Source: JBOGOC01 sp050747525 (lineage in GTDB: Bacteria; Acidobacteriota; Polarisedimenticolia; JACPZX01; DASXTC01). From it: DNA of 21,809 nucleotides. Below are positions 1-8,141 of the stretch, one piece after another. A program made the position numbers and the translations under genes. The DNA lies in the NCBI GenBank assembly GCA_050747525.1, contig JBOGOC010000129.1, forward strand, positions 1 to 21,809, in the 5' to 3' direction. The notes under the pieces are model-generated. The model saw only the letters and a program-made list of their open reading frames with translations, ran no database searches and was not told the DNA's origin. Numbering within the stretch: position 1 is the first letter of the stretch; each line of letters starts with the position of its first letter.

Positions 1-62
1 CGGCCCGGGCGTCCCACGAGAGCTGGCGGCGGCTCGTCGCGACGGCGCGTCAATGGCCATGA
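1..62 (+). CDS. 3' end of an unidentified upstream gene (partial)
   Basis: In the third forward frame the window opens inside a reading frame that ends with TGA at 60-62. The visible tail reads ARASHESWRRLVATARQWP. The stop overlaps the ATG at 59-61 as ATGA, the same coupling arrangement seen at three other gene junctions in this window. That is the main reason to believe the frame is real. Nineteen residues are too few to assign a family. The competing possibility is that the downstream frame, which is also open to the left edge, starts further upstream and this tail is chance. Confidence 0.35.
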   Translation, partial: ARASHESWRRLVATARQWP

Positions 63-700
63 GCGCGCGCCGCCCCGCCCCGACGTGGGTCCACCTGCTG
101 GAGCTGGGGCTCTTCCTGATGGTGGTCTTCTCCTTCATCTGGATCTGGTCGCGCCGCCCGCACGCCATCCAGATCGTCTACGTGCTGGGGCTGGGGCTGT
201 CCCTTTCGGCGCACTGGCGCCACCGCGAGCGTCTCGCCGATCTCGGCCTGCGCCTCGACAACCTGGGCCCCGCCCTGCGCGACGCGGCGATCCCCACCGT
301 GCCCCTGGTGTCGTTCTTCCTGTTGCGCGCCTGGTGGACGGGGCACTGGAGCCCCGAGGCCCTCGACCCGGAACGGTTCGGCGCGCTGCTGGTCTGGGGG
401 TTCTTCCAGCAGTACCTGCTGCAGGCCTACATCCACAGGAGGCTGGCCGCGGTGATCGAGCGGCCGCTGGTGTGCGAGCTGGCGGTGGCGGCCGTCTTCG
501 CCGCGCTGCACCTTCCCAATCCGGTGCTGGTGCCGGTCACGTTCCTGGCCGGGTTCGTGTTCTCCGTTCTCTTCCGGCGCCACCCCAACCTGTTCGTGCT
601 GGCGCTGTGCCACGCGCTGGGAAGCACGGCGGTGGCCTTCGCGTTCGACCCGGAGGTGCTGCACCGGATGCGCGTGGGGCCCGGCTACTTCCTGCTGTGA
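59..700 (+). CDS. CPBP-family (CAAX/Abi-like) integral membrane protein, Gln-Gln variant
   Basis: A 213-residue multi-pass membrane protein with hydrophobic segments near residues 10-29, 36-51, 78-90, 105-122, 139-150, 156-172 and 178-195. It has the CPBP layout: motif 1 in one helix (FFQQYLLQ, about 115-122), motif 2 with His151 (AALHLPNP) and motif 3 with His185 (LCHALGS). In canonical CPBP intramembrane proteases motif 1 is EExxxR, and the glutamates act with the two histidines. Here both glutamates are glutamine (117-118) and the arginine is also replaced, so proteolysis by the usual mechanism is doubtful. I chose ATG 59 because it overlaps the preceding stop as ATGA; ATG 53 would add two residues, and neither has a clear ribosome binding site. 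The gene converges on nrdJ with one base between the stops. The family call is fairly secure; the activity is not. Confidence 0.72.
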   Translation: MSARRPAPTWVHLLELGLFLMVVFSFIWIWSRRPHAIQIVYVLGLGLSLSAHWRHRERLADLGLRLDNLGPALRDAAIPTVPLVSFFLLRAWWTGHWSPEALDPERFGALLVWGFFQQYLLQAYIHRRLAAVIERPLVCELAVAAVFAALHLPNPVLVPVTFLAGFVFSVLFRRHPNLFVLALCHALGSTAVAFAFDPEVLHRMRVGPGYFLL

Positions 701-701
701 C

Positions 702-2753
702 TCAGGAGCACTCGGAGTAGCCGCAGTCGGGGCAGTCGAGGCATCCCGCCTCGGGGACCACCGGGCCGCCGCAGTCGGGGCACCGCATCGTGGAAGCGGT
801 GGTCTCCGCGGGAAGAGGATCGACGCGCGCGGCCAGCCTGGTGGTCCGCATCGTACCGGCCAGCGCGCGGCCCAGCGCATCGCGGCCGGCCGACGCCATC
901 TCGGGGCGCGCGAAACGCCGCAGGGCCGAGCCGTTGCCGTTGCCATGCCTGGCCCCCACGCCGGCCAGATCCAGCACCTGGTGGCGGCGGCTGCGGTGCC
1001 GGTACACCGTCACTCCCTTGCAGCCCAGCTGCCAGGCGGTGAGGTAGGCGGCCCGCACTTCGTGCGGCGTGGCCGACTCGGGCAGGTTGACCGTCTTGGA
1101 GACGGCGTTGTCGGAGTGTTTCTGGAACGCCGCCTGCATGCGCACGTGCCACTCGGGCTCCAGGTCGTGCGCCGTGGCGAAGAGCCGCTTGAGCGCCGGG
1201 GGGACCTGCGTGTCGGGAAGGTCGCGCACGTTCCCGTGGGCGGCCACCTCGGCCAGCAGCGTCTCGCTCAGCGCCCCCGCTTCGCGGGCCAGAGGGGCGA
1301 AGGCGGGATGCACCTCGTACATGGCCTCTCCTTCGGCCAGGTCCAGCACGTTGCGCCGCTCGTAGGCCACGGCGAACAGCGGCTCGATGCCGCTGGACGC
1401 CCCCGCGATGATGCTGATGGTCCCGGTGGGAGCCACTGTGGTGGTGGTGGCGTTGCGCAGGGGCGGCGAGCCCGCGGCGTCGTGACGGCTTCCCGGGAAG
1501 TTGGGGAAGGGGCCCCGTTCGCGCGCCAGGTCCGCGCTGGCCTTCTTGGACTCGGCGTCGATGAACGCCATCACCTTCCCGCCCAGGTCGAGCGCCTCCT
1601 GCGAGTCGTAGGGGATGCCCAGGGCGATCAGCAGGTCGGCCCATCCCATCACCCCCAGCCCGATGCGGCGGTTCGATCGGGTGACCCGCTCGATCTCGGG
1701 GATGGGGTAGCGGCTCACCTCGATGACGTTGTCCAGGAAGTGCACGGCGTCGCGCACGGCGCGGGCCAGGCGCGGCTCGTCGAGCGCGGGGGCCGGCCCG
1801 GAGGTGACGAACCGTCCGAGGTTGAGCGATCCCAGGGTGCAGGCTTCGTTGTCGGAAAGGGGCTGCTCGCCGCAGGGGTTGGTGGCCTCGATGGGGGCCA
1901 CGTGGGCCGTCGGATTGAAGGCGTTGATCCGGTCGATGAAGATCACGCCGGGATCGCCGCACAGCCAGGCGTTCTCGGCGATGCGATCGAACACGTCGCG
2001 CGCCCGCAGGCGCACGGGGGGGCCGGTTCCCGGCTCGCCCGGCGCGCGCAGCGTGTAGGTGCCGTCGGCTTCCAGGGCGGCCATGAAGCCGTCGGTGATC
2101 GCCACCGAGATGTTGAAGTTGGTCACCTCGGCGCCGTCGCGCTTGCAGTCGATGAACTCCAGGATGTCGGGGTGGTCCACGCGCAGGATCCCCATGTTGG
2201 CGCCGCGCCGCATCCCGCCCTGCTTGATGGCTTCGGTGGCCGCGTTGAACACCTTCATGAAGGAGACCGGGCCGCTGGCGATGCCCGAAGTGGTCCGCAC
2301 CCGGCTGTTGCGCGGCCGGAGCCGCGAGAAGCTGAACCCGGTGCCGCCCCCCGTCTTGTGGATGATGGCGGCGTTCTTGAGCGCCTCGAAGATCCCCTCC
2401 ATGGAGTCCTCCACCGGCAGCACGAAGCAGGCGCAGAGCTGCTGCAGCTCGCGCCCGGCGTTCATGAGGGTGGGGGAGTTGGGGAGGAACTCCATCGAGG
2501 CCATGAGGCGGAAGAAGCTCTCGGCCGTCCGCCCGGGGTCGCGCCTTCCCTCGAAGGGGAGGTCCCGGTCCGCCGAGGCCACGTTGTCGGCCACCCGCCG
2601 GAACATCTCCTCGGGGGACTCCATGGCGCGCCCCTGGGGGTCGTGGGCGAGGTACCGCCGCTCCAGCACGCGGAGCGCATGGGGTGTGAGGTTGACCGTG
2701 GGCCCTGTGCGGGCTTCCGGCCCTGAGGTCGGGTTCATGGACTGGCTCGGCAC
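702..2753 (-). CDS. nrdJ: Adenosylcobalamin-dependent (class II) ribonucleoside-diphosphate reductase
   Basis: Class II ribonucleotide reductase, 683 residues, reducing ribonucleotides to deoxyribonucleotides in the cytoplasm with a radical generated from coenzyme B12. Visible family landmarks are PNSPTLMNAG (91-100), the thiyl-radical loop NPCGE (292-296, radical Cys294 flanked by Asn292 and Glu296), candidate redox cysteines Cys109 (ACFVLPVEDS) and Cys305 (ACTLGSLNL), GVMGWADLL (367-375) and the phosphate-binding stretch APTGTISI (441-448). The C-terminus carries a cysteine-rich zinc-ribbon-like tail (658-682, CPDC...CLDCPDCGYSEC) typical of vitamin B12-dependent RNRs. I see no ATP-cone. 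The start is GTG 2753, preceded by GGAG at 2758-2761; an in-frame ATG at 2738 has a weaker context. A sigma70-like promoter lies just upstream, so it is probably transcribed separately from the ABC exporter genes. Confidence 0.95.
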   Translation of the reverse strand: MPSQSMNPTSGPEARTGPTVNLTPHALRVLERRYLAHDPQGRAMESPEEMFRRVADNVASADRDLPFEGRRDPGRTAESFFRLMASMEFLPNSPTLMNAGRELQQLCACFVLPVEDSMEGIFEALKNAAIIHKTGGGTGFSFSRLRPRNSRVRTTSGIASGPVSFMKVFNAATEAIKQGGMRRGANMGILRVDHPDILEFIDCKRDGAEVTNFNISVAITDGFMAALEADGTYTLRAPGEPGTGPPVRLRARDVFDRIAENAWLCGDPGVIFIDRINAFNPTAHVAPIEATNPCGEQPLSDNEACTLGSLNLGRFVTSGPAPALDEPRLARAVRDAVHFLDNVIEVSRYPIPEIERVTRSNRRIGLGVMGWADLLIALGIPYDSQEALDLGGKVMAFIDAESKKASADLARERGPFPNFPGSRHDAAGSPPLRNATTTTVAPTGTISIIAGASSGIEPLFAVAYERRNVLDLAEGEAMYEVHPAFAPLAREAGALSETLLAEVAAHGNVRDLPDTQVPPALKRLFATAHDLEPEWHVRMQAAFQKHSDNAVSKTVNLPESATPHEVRAAYLTAWQLGCKGVTVYRHRSRRHQVLDLAGVGARHGNGNGSALRRFARPEMASAGRDALGRALAGTMRTTRLAARVDPLPAETTASTMRCPDCGGPVVPEAGCLDCPDCGYSECS

Positions 2754-2774
2754 GTCACTCCGTGGACGTGATTC

Positions 2775-2803
2775 AGCCTAAACCCATCCTCCCGTCATGT
2801 CAA
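2775..2803 (-). promoter_or_regulatory. Sigma70-like promoter of nrdJ
   Basis: On the minus strand a perfect -35 hexamer TTGACA (2803-2798) is followed by a 17-base spacer and TAGGCT (2780-2775) as -10. Transcription would start near 2768, giving a leader of about 15 bases that includes the GGAG at 2761-2758 before GTG 2753. There is no room for a cobalamin riboswitch. Confidence 0.55.
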
Positions 2804-2821
2804 GCCAGAAGCGCAAGATAT

Positions 2822-2837
2822 GGGGGTTCCGGCCCCC
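2822..2837 (-). terminator. Possible terminator after the ABC exporter genes
   Basis: A GGGGG / CCCCC inverted repeat (2822-2826 with 2833-2837, six-base loop) lies 11 bases beyond the stop of the last ABC gene. On the minus strand it is followed by ATATCTT rather than a clean U tract, so it is a weak candidate. Confidence 0.35.
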
Positions 2838-2847
2838 CGTCACCCCC

Positions 2848-4653
2848 TCATGTTGAGAAGGGGACCGGCTCCAGGAACTGGAGTCTGTGCAGCATTCGGT
2901 ACAGCCCGTCCATCTCCAGCAGCTGCTGGTGGGACCCCTCCTCCCGCACCACGCCGTGGTGCAGGACCAGGATCCGGTCCGACTCCTGGATGGTGGAGAG
3001 GCGGTGGGCGATGACCAGGGAGGTGCGCCCTCCGGTGAGGGTGCGCAGGGCCTTCTGGATCTCCATCTCGGTGCGCGAGTCGACCGAGGCCGTGGCCTCG
3101 TCGAGCACCAGCACCGGAGGATCGAAGGCCAGGGCCCGCGCGAAGGAGAGAAGCTGACGCTGGCCCATGGAGAAGTTGGAGCCGCGCTCGCGCACGTCGT
3201 CGTCGTAGCCGCGCGGCAGGGCGCCGATGAAGCCATGCGCGCGCACGGCTTCGGCCGCACGCTCGATGCGCTCCCTGGAGATGCCGGCGTCCCCCAGGCC
3301 GATGTTGTCGGCAATGGTCCCCGAGAAGAGCACGTGATCCTGAAGGACCACCCCCACCCGCCGGCGCAGCTCCCGGGGGTCCAGGTCGCGCACGTTCACG
3401 CCATCCAGGTAGATGGCCCCCTCCTGCGGGTCGTACAGGCGCAGCAGCAGGCGCACCACAGTGGTCTTCCCCGCGCCGGTGGAGCCGACCAGGGCCACCT
3501 TCTCGCCCGGGTGCGCCCGGAACGACAGGCCGCGCAGCACGTCGGGGCCGCCGGGGTAGGCGAAGCGCACGTCGTCGAACACCACCTCTCCGGTCACCCC
3601 GGGCCGCGAGGCGGGCAGACGCTTCGGGGAGGCGGGGGCGACGATCTCGGGAGCGGTGTCCATCAGGGCGAAGATCCTCTCCGACGACGCCATGGCCGAC
3701 TGCATCACCGAGTAGTAGCCCCCCAGCTCGCGGATGGGCCCGAAGAACTTCTGGGCGTATTCCAGGAACGCCACCAGGGTGCCGAAGGTGATGGCCCCCA
3801 GCAGCACCCGGCCGCCGCCGTACCACAGGATCATGGCAAGCGAGAGGGTTCCCACCAGCTCGATGATGGACGAGAAGATCGAGTCGTACACCACCGAGGA
3901 GAGATCGGCGTCGCGGTGCGCCCGGTTGATCTCGTCGAACTCCTTCTCGTTGGCGCGCTCCCTCTGGAAGAGCTGCACCACGGTCATGCCGCCCAGGGTC
4001 TCGGCCAGGTAGGCGTTCAGCCGCGCCACGCGCGAGCGCACCATGCGGAAGGCGTCGCGGATGCGGATACGGAACAGAAAGGCCACCACGCCCAGCAGCG
4101 GCAGCACCGTCACCGTGAGGGCCGCCAGGCGCGCGTCCATCCAGAACAGCAGCACCACGATGCCCACCAGCTTGAGGCTGTCGCCCAGCAGCGTGACCAC
4201 GCCGGACGAGAAGACCTCGGCCAGCGTCTCCACGTCGGTGGTGACGCGCGTGACCAGGCGCCCCACCGGGTTGCGGTCGAAGAAATTGGAGGAGAGGGTC
4301 TGGAGATGACCGTACACCTGCACGCGCAGGTCGTGGACGACGTTCTGGCCCGTCTTCTCCAGCGCGTAGATCTGCAGGTAGCGCAGCGAGAACTCCAGGA
4401 CCAGCAGCCCCGCGAAGGCGGCCACGATCCAGCCCAGGCCGCGCGCGTCCCCATTTGCGATCGGCCCGTCGATGGCCATCTTGATCAGATAGGGCTGGGC
4501 GAGCTGGGCGGCCGACACCGCCACCAGGAGCAGCAGCGACAGGGTGATGAGGCCATGGTGCGGCCGCACGTAGGCCCAGAGGCGCCGCATCATGCGCGCG
4601 TCGTAGACGCGGCCGAGCACCTCTTCGTCGTGGTGGGAGCCGGAGCCGGTCAT
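2848..4653 (-). CDS. ABC exporter half-transporter B (consensus-Glu subunit, MdlB/SmdB-like)
   Basis: A 601-residue half-transporter with an N-terminal six-helix exporter domain (about 25-330) and a C-terminal ATPase domain (about 355-590). ATPase motifs are Walker A GSTGAGKT (390-397), Q-loop VLQD (436-439), signature SMGQR (495-499), Walker B VLVLDE with catalytic Glu519, and H-loop His550. The signature departs from SGGQR: the first glycine is Met496. Its partner, the preceding gene, has a normal LSGGQ but Asp in place of the catalytic glutamate. That complementary pattern is the signature of heterodimeric exporters of the BmrCD / LmrCD / TM287-288 type. ATG 4653 overlaps the partner's stop as ATGA, with GGAG a few bases upstream. 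The longer open frame reaching 6225 is only an antisense-free shadow across the partner gene. Probable role is export of a lipid or drug-like substrate; the substrate cannot be read from the sequence. Confidence 0.93.
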   Translation of the reverse strand: MTGSGSHHDEEVLGRVYDARMMRRLWAYVRPHHGLITLSLLLLVAVSAAQLAQPYLIKMAIDGPIANGDARGLGWIVAAFAGLLVLEFSLRYLQIYALEKTGQNVVHDLRVQVYGHLQTLSSNFFDRNPVGRLVTRVTTDVETLAEVFSSGVVTLLGDSLKLVGIVVLLFWMDARLAALTVTVLPLLGVVAFLFRIRIRDAFRMVRSRVARLNAYLAETLGGMTVVQLFQRERANEKEFDEINRAHRDADLSSVVYDSIFSSIIELVGTLSLAMILWYGGGRVLLGAITFGTLVAFLEYAQKFFGPIRELGGYYSVMQSAMASSERIFALMDTAPEIVAPASPKRLPASRPGVTGEVVFDDVRFAYPGGPDVLRGLSFRAHPGEKVALVGSTGAGKTTVVRLLLRLYDPQEGAIYLDGVNVRDLDPRELRRRVGVVLQDHVLFSGTIADNIGLGDAGISRERIERAAEAVRAHGFIGALPRGYDDDVRERGSNFSMGQRQLLSFARALAFDPPVLVLDEATASVDSRTEMEIQKALRTLTGGRTSLVIAHRLSTIQESDRILVLHHGVVREEGSHQQLLEMDGLYRMLHRLQFLEPVPFST

Positions 4654-6359
4654 GCGCTCTCCAGCCGCGCGGCCAGGCTCTGGCGCCGCGCGATCTCGGC
4701 GTACAGGCCACCGAGGGCCATCAGCTGATCGTGGGTGCCCTCCTCGATCACGGCTCCGTGATCCATCACCACGATGCGATCGGCCCACGACAGGGCGGCC
4801 ACCCGATGGGAGACCAGGATCATGGTGCTGCGGCCGCGCCGGGCGCGCAGCGCCTCCACCACCTCGCGCTCCACCTCGGCGTCCAGGCTGGACAGCGCGT
4901 CGTCCAGGATGAGCAGGGGAGGATCGGCGGCCAGCGCCCGGGCGATGGTGGCCCGCTGGCGCTGTCCCCCCGACAGCGTGATGCCCCGCTCGCCCACGAT
5001 GGTGTCGAGCCCGCCGGGGAAGAGGGGCAGGTCCTTCGACAGGCGCGAGGCCTCCACGGCCTCCAGCAGGCGCGGCCCGGGGATCTCGCGCGCGGCGAAG
5101 GCCACGTTCTCGCGCAGGCTGCGCGAGAAGAGGAATGCCTCCTGGGGGACCATGCCGATGTCGCGGCGCAGCCTCCCGAGCGGTATCTCCCGCACGTCGA
5201 TCCCGTCCAGCATGACGGTGCCGGGCGGGGGCTCGACCACGCGGGGCAGCATGTTCACCAGGGTCGACTTGCCGGCTCCCACCGTCCCCAGGATCCCCAG
5301 GGTTCCGCCGGGCGGAACGGCCAGGCTGACGTCGCGCAGGTGCAGCGTCCCCGGGGAGGCCGCTTCGTGCGCGAAGGTCAGCCCGCGGATCTCGATGGCT
5401 CCGTGCAGGGGCGGCCCGGCCTCCGTCCCCACCGGCTCGCGCACCTGCGCGGGGGCCGACAGCACCTCCGAGATGCGCCCCAGCGCCGCGGCCCCGCGCT
5501 GGAAGGTGTTCAGGATCCAGCCGAAGGCGAAGGTGGGCCACACCAGCGCGGCGAGGTAGGCGTTGAAGGCCACGAAGTCCCCCAGGCTGAGGCGCCCTTC
5601 GATGACGTCGCGTCCTCCCAGGCCGATCACCACCAGCGTGCCGGCCGAAGCCATGCTCCCCATCAGCGGGATCATGGCCCCGCGCGCGCGGGCCAGCGCC
5701 AGCACCTTCCCCAGGTAGGCCTTGGACATCGTCTCCCAGGCACGGGCCTCGTGAGCCTCGCGCGCGTAGGTGCGGATGAGCTGGATGCCGGAGATGTTCT
5801 CCTGCGCCTTGGAGGCCAGCGCGCCCAGCTGCTCCTGCACCGCGATGGTGTGCCCGTAGATGCGCCGGCTCAGCCGGTTGACCACCAGCAGGAAGAGAGG
5901 ATAGGGGGCCAGGGCGATGAGGGTGAGCCGCGCGTCCATGGCCATCATCATCGACACCGCCATCAGGTACACGAAGGTGGTGTTCACCAGGTTCATCATT
6001 CCCGGCCCGAAGAACGAGCGCACCAGCAGCATGTCGTTCACCGCGCGCGAGCTGACGTCGCCGATGGATCGCCGGGCGTACCAGGTGAGCGGCAGGCGCT
6101 GCAGGTGGGCGAACAGGCGCGAGCGCAGCGTGAAGGCCACGTGGCGGCTCGCCCCCAGGATGGCCAGGCGCGACAGGGTCCGGATGACCCCCTGCAGCAC
6201 GGCCACCCCGACGATGGCCAGGCACAGGCGCGTGAGCCGCCCGTGGTCGGCCGCCTGCAGCGCCTCCACCGCGTGCTTGAGCAGCCAGGGGATGCTCAGC
6301 GCCAGCGCGTTGGTGGCCAGCAGCAGGAGGAATCCCGCCGCGAAGCGTCCCTTGAACAT
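4650..6359 (-). CDS. ABC exporter half-transporter A (degenerate-site subunit, MdlA/SmdA-like)
   Basis: A half-transporter of 569 residues from ATG 6359. The exporter membrane domain spans about 1-300 and the ATPase domain about 320-565. Motifs are Walker A GTVGAGKS (358-365), Q-loop VPQE (404-407), canonical signature LSGGQ (462-466), Walker B LLILDD with Asp487 where the catalytic glutamate should be, and H-loop His518. It therefore contributes the degenerate ATP site and supplies the good signature to the partner's working site. ATG 6359 has no ribosome binding site and would cut off the N-terminal elbow helix normal in this family. The frame stays open upstream and encodes plausible elbow residues (SPFALARTYLL). 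The only start-like codon with a good context is CTG 6395, which follows AAGGGAG at 6407-6401 after five bases and lies just after the holB stop. The true protein is probably 581 residues. Confidence 0.92.
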   Translation of the reverse strand: MFKGRFAAGFLLLLATNALALSIPWLLKHAVEALQAADHGRLTRLCLAIVGVAVLQGVIRTLSRLAILGASRHVAFTLRSRLFAHLQRLPLTWYARRSIGDVSSRAVNDMLLVRSFFGPGMMNLVNTTFVYLMAVSMMMAMDARLTLIALAPYPLFLLVVNRLSRRIYGHTIAVQEQLGALASKAQENISGIQLIRTYAREAHEARAWETMSKAYLGKVLALARARGAMIPLMGSMASAGTLVVIGLGGRDVIEGRLSLGDFVAFNAYLAALVWPTFAFGWILNTFQRGAAALGRISEVLSAPAQVREPVGTEAGPPLHGAIEIRGLTFAHEAASPGTLHLRDVSLAVPPGGTLGILGTVGAGKSTLVNMLPRVVEPPPGTVMLDGIDVREIPLGRLRRDIGMVPQEAFLFSRSLRENVAFAAREIPGPRLLEAVEASRLSKDLPLFPGGLDTIVGERGITLSGGQRQRATIARALAADPPLLILDDALSSLDAEVEREVVEALRARRGRSTMILVSHRVAALSWADRIVVMDHGAVIEEGTHDQLMALGGLYAEIARRQSLAARLESA

Positions 6360-6396
6360 CAGGAGGTAGGTGCGTGCGAGAGCGAACGGGCTCAGA

Positions 6397-7407
6397 TCAG
6401 CTCCCTTCCCCCGCCGCCTCTGCCAGGTCGAGCAGCAACGTCTCGGCCAGCAGCCTGCGGTTGAGGCTGCGTTCCAGATCCACGCGGGCCGTCCCCACGC
6501 GGTCCATCATGCGCACGAAGACGTCGGGATCGGCGGGGAAGCGGGCGACCAGGCGGGTCAGATCGGCGGCGCGGTCGGCCGAGACGAGCATGTCCTGGGA
6601 GCCCCCCGCCGCGATCACCATCATGTCGCGCACCAGCGAGCCGAGCACGCCGAGCCGCTCGGCAATCTCGTCGGCCTCCTCGCCCAGCGCGTCGGCCTGA
6701 TCGAGGGCCGCCGCGCGCGGGCCCGGGGTGGCGACCACGTCCAGCACCGCGATCAGGGCGTCGCGCAGCTCGTCGGCCCGCTCCAGGTCCAGGTCGCGCG
6801 CGGCGCCGTAGCGCCCCTGCGCCAGCCGGGCCGCACGCTGCGCCCGTTCGGGGGCCATGCCGGCCTGCTCCAGCAGGGCGGCCAGCTCGGCGGGTGGCAG
6901 CGTTCCGAACGCCAGCGCCTGGCACCGCGAGCGGGTGGTGGGGAGCAGGTGGGCCGGCCGGGACGTGATCAGGATCAGCCGCGCCGAAGCCGAGGGCTCC
7001 TCGAGCGTCTTGAGCAGGGCGTTCTGCGCCTCGTGGCTGAGCCGGTCGGCCGGGTCGATCAGGAAGACACGGTGGGTCCCCTCGAACGGGCGGTACCCGG
7101 CCTCCTGGCGCAGCGAGCGCACGGCGTCGATGGGGATGACCGTCTTCTCGAGAGTCAGAGACTGCACGTCCGGGTGTATCCCCTTGCCCACCTTGGAGCA
7201 CGACGCGCACGCGCCGCAGGCGTCCCCCTCGGGGCGCGAGGCTTCACGGCAGAGCAGGGCGGCCGCCACGGCCAGCGCCGTGGTGCGCTTGCCCACCCCG
7301 TCCGGCCCGTGGAACAGCAGGGCGTGATGCAGCCGGCCCGAGGCGACGGCACGGCGCAGCGCGTCGATGGAGCTGCCGTGCCCGGCAATGTCACGCAGTG
7401 CGGTCAT
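6397..7407 (-). CDS. holB: DNA polymerase III subunit delta-prime (clamp loader)
   Basis: A 336-residue AAA+ clamp-loader subunit. Near the N-terminus it has LHHALLFHGPDGVGKRT, with the P-loop at 34-41, then a zinc-binding cysteine cluster (Cys64, Cys67 and Cys70 in CGACASC, with Cys53 a likely fourth ligand). A degenerate Walker B reads VFLIDPADRL (114-123), and HEAQNALLKTLEEP (125-138) is highly conserved among delta-prime and gamma/tau proteins. The SRC motif is at 160-162. Length and order fit delta-prime rather than tau, which would be longer. It follows tmk by 12 bases, a pairing common in many bacterial genomes, and its stop sits directly before the proposed start of the first ABC gene. 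Ribosome binding upstream of ATG 7407 is weak (GAAAG), consistent with reading from the tmk message. Confidence 0.9.
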   Translation of the reverse strand: MTALRDIAGHGSSIDALRRAVASGRLHHALLFHGPDGVGKRTTALAVAAALLCREASRPEGDACGACASCSKVGKGIHPDVQSLTLEKTVIPIDAVRSLRQEAGYRPFEGTHRVFLIDPADRLSHEAQNALLKTLEEPSASARLILITSRPAHLLPTTRSRCQALAFGTLPPAELAALLEQAGMAPERAQRAARLAQGRYGAARDLDLERADELRDALIAVLDVVATPGPRAAALDQADALGEEADEIAERLGVLGSLVRDMMVIAAGGSQDMLVSADRAADLTRLVARFPADPDVFVRMMDRVGTARVDLERSLNRRLLAETLLLDLAEAAGEGS

Positions 7408-7419
7408 GGTGGGATCTTT

Positions 7420-8058
7420 CTAGGACAGGCCGAGCGACTTGCCGGCGATCGCCTGCACCTGCCGCGCGACCTTCTCGACCGGCTGATCCCCGGGGACGAT
7501 GCGGATGCGCGAGCGCTCGGCCGCGGCCACCGCCAGATAGCCTTCGCGCACGCGCCGGTGGAACTCGAGGTCCTCCTCCTCGAACCGCGAGGCGGCCGAG
7601 GCGGCGTCGGCCTTGTTGCGCTCGCGCGCGCGGCGCAGGCCGGTCTCCACGGGCAGGTCCAGCAGGATGGTCAGATCGGGCTTCAGGTCCACCGTCACCA
7701 GCGAGCTGACCACCTTCACCTCGCTGAGCGGGATCTCGCGCCCGTATCCTTGATAGGCGACCGTGGCGTCCATGAAGCGGTCGCACAGCACCGTGCGCCC
7801 CGAGTCGAGTGCGGGCTGGATCACCTCTTCGATGTGCTGCAGGCGCGCGGCCCCGTAGAGGAACAGCTCGGCGCGCGGGATGAGCCCCTTGGTGGTCGGG
7901 TCGAGCAGGATGCCGCGTATCCGCTCGCCGATCACCGTGCCGCCCGGCTCGCGGGTGACCACCACCGGGATGTCCCGCTCCTTGAGATGCTCGTAGAGCA
8001 GGCGCATCTGGGTGGTCTTGCCCGATCCCTCGATCCCTTCGAAGGTGATGAACGCCAT
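7420..8058 (-). CDS. tmk: Thymidylate kinase
   Basis: A 212-residue cytoplasmic kinase converting dTMP to dTDP with ATP. The P-loop is GIEGSGKT (8-15), followed by TREPGGT (35-41), DRF (93-95) and AYQG (101-104) of the nucleotide-binding site, and a lid / C-terminal segment with RFEEEDLEFHRRVREGY. The P-loop lacks the arginine of yeast/human-type enzymes, so it resembles the bacterial type. ATG 8058 has GAGG at 8067-8064 five bases upstream. It is probably first in a tmk-holB-exporter unit, and with nrdJ nearby the neighbourhood has a clear dNTP-supply theme. Confidence 0.95.
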   Translation of the reverse strand: MAFITFEGIEGSGKTTQMRLLYEHLKERDIPVVVTREPGGTVIGERIRGILLDPTTKGLIPRAELFLYGAARLQHIEEVIQPALDSGRTVLCDRFMDATVAYQGYGREIPLSEVKVVSSLVTVDLKPDLTILLDLPVETGLRRARERNKADAASAASRFEEEDLEFHRRVREGYLAVAAAERSRIRIVPGDQPVEKVARQVQAIAGKSLGLS

Positions 8059-8141
8059 GAACGCCTCGTTGTGAAGAGCCGTCAGACAGGAGCGGTCATG
8101 CTACCACACGGGTCGCGGGGCCGATCCGGACCGCCGGCCGG
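8059..8141 (-). other. CHAT-tmk spacer with weak hairpin and possible promoter
   Basis: The 83-base spacer holds a small GACCG / CGGTC hairpin (8129-8133 with 8139-8143) overlapping the CHAT stop, without a U tract. A TAGCAT -10-like element (8103-8098) has no recognisable -35. The tmk unit may be read from here or by read-through from the sigma operon. Confidence 0.25.

Noticed and set aside
945..2726. 593-residue plus-strand ORF opposite nrdJ
   Set aside because: It is antisense to a gene with all class II RNR motifs, and its protein is Gly/Arg/Val/His/Gln-rich with no domain. It is a high-GC shadow.
2754..2847. Cobalamin riboswitch upstream of nrdJ
   Set aside because: The 94-base gap is too short, and the strong promoter leaves a leader of only about 15 bases.
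2848..6225. A single 1125-residue minus-strand ORF covering both ABC genes
   Set aside because: Only its second half (from ATG 4653) is ABC-like; the first half is an out-of-frame reading of subunit A, which itself has complete motifs.
2887..6464. Two long plus-strand ORFs opposite the ABC exporter genes
   Set aside because: His/Gln/Arg-rich low-complexity translations exactly opposite well-supported genes; no ribosome binding site or motif.
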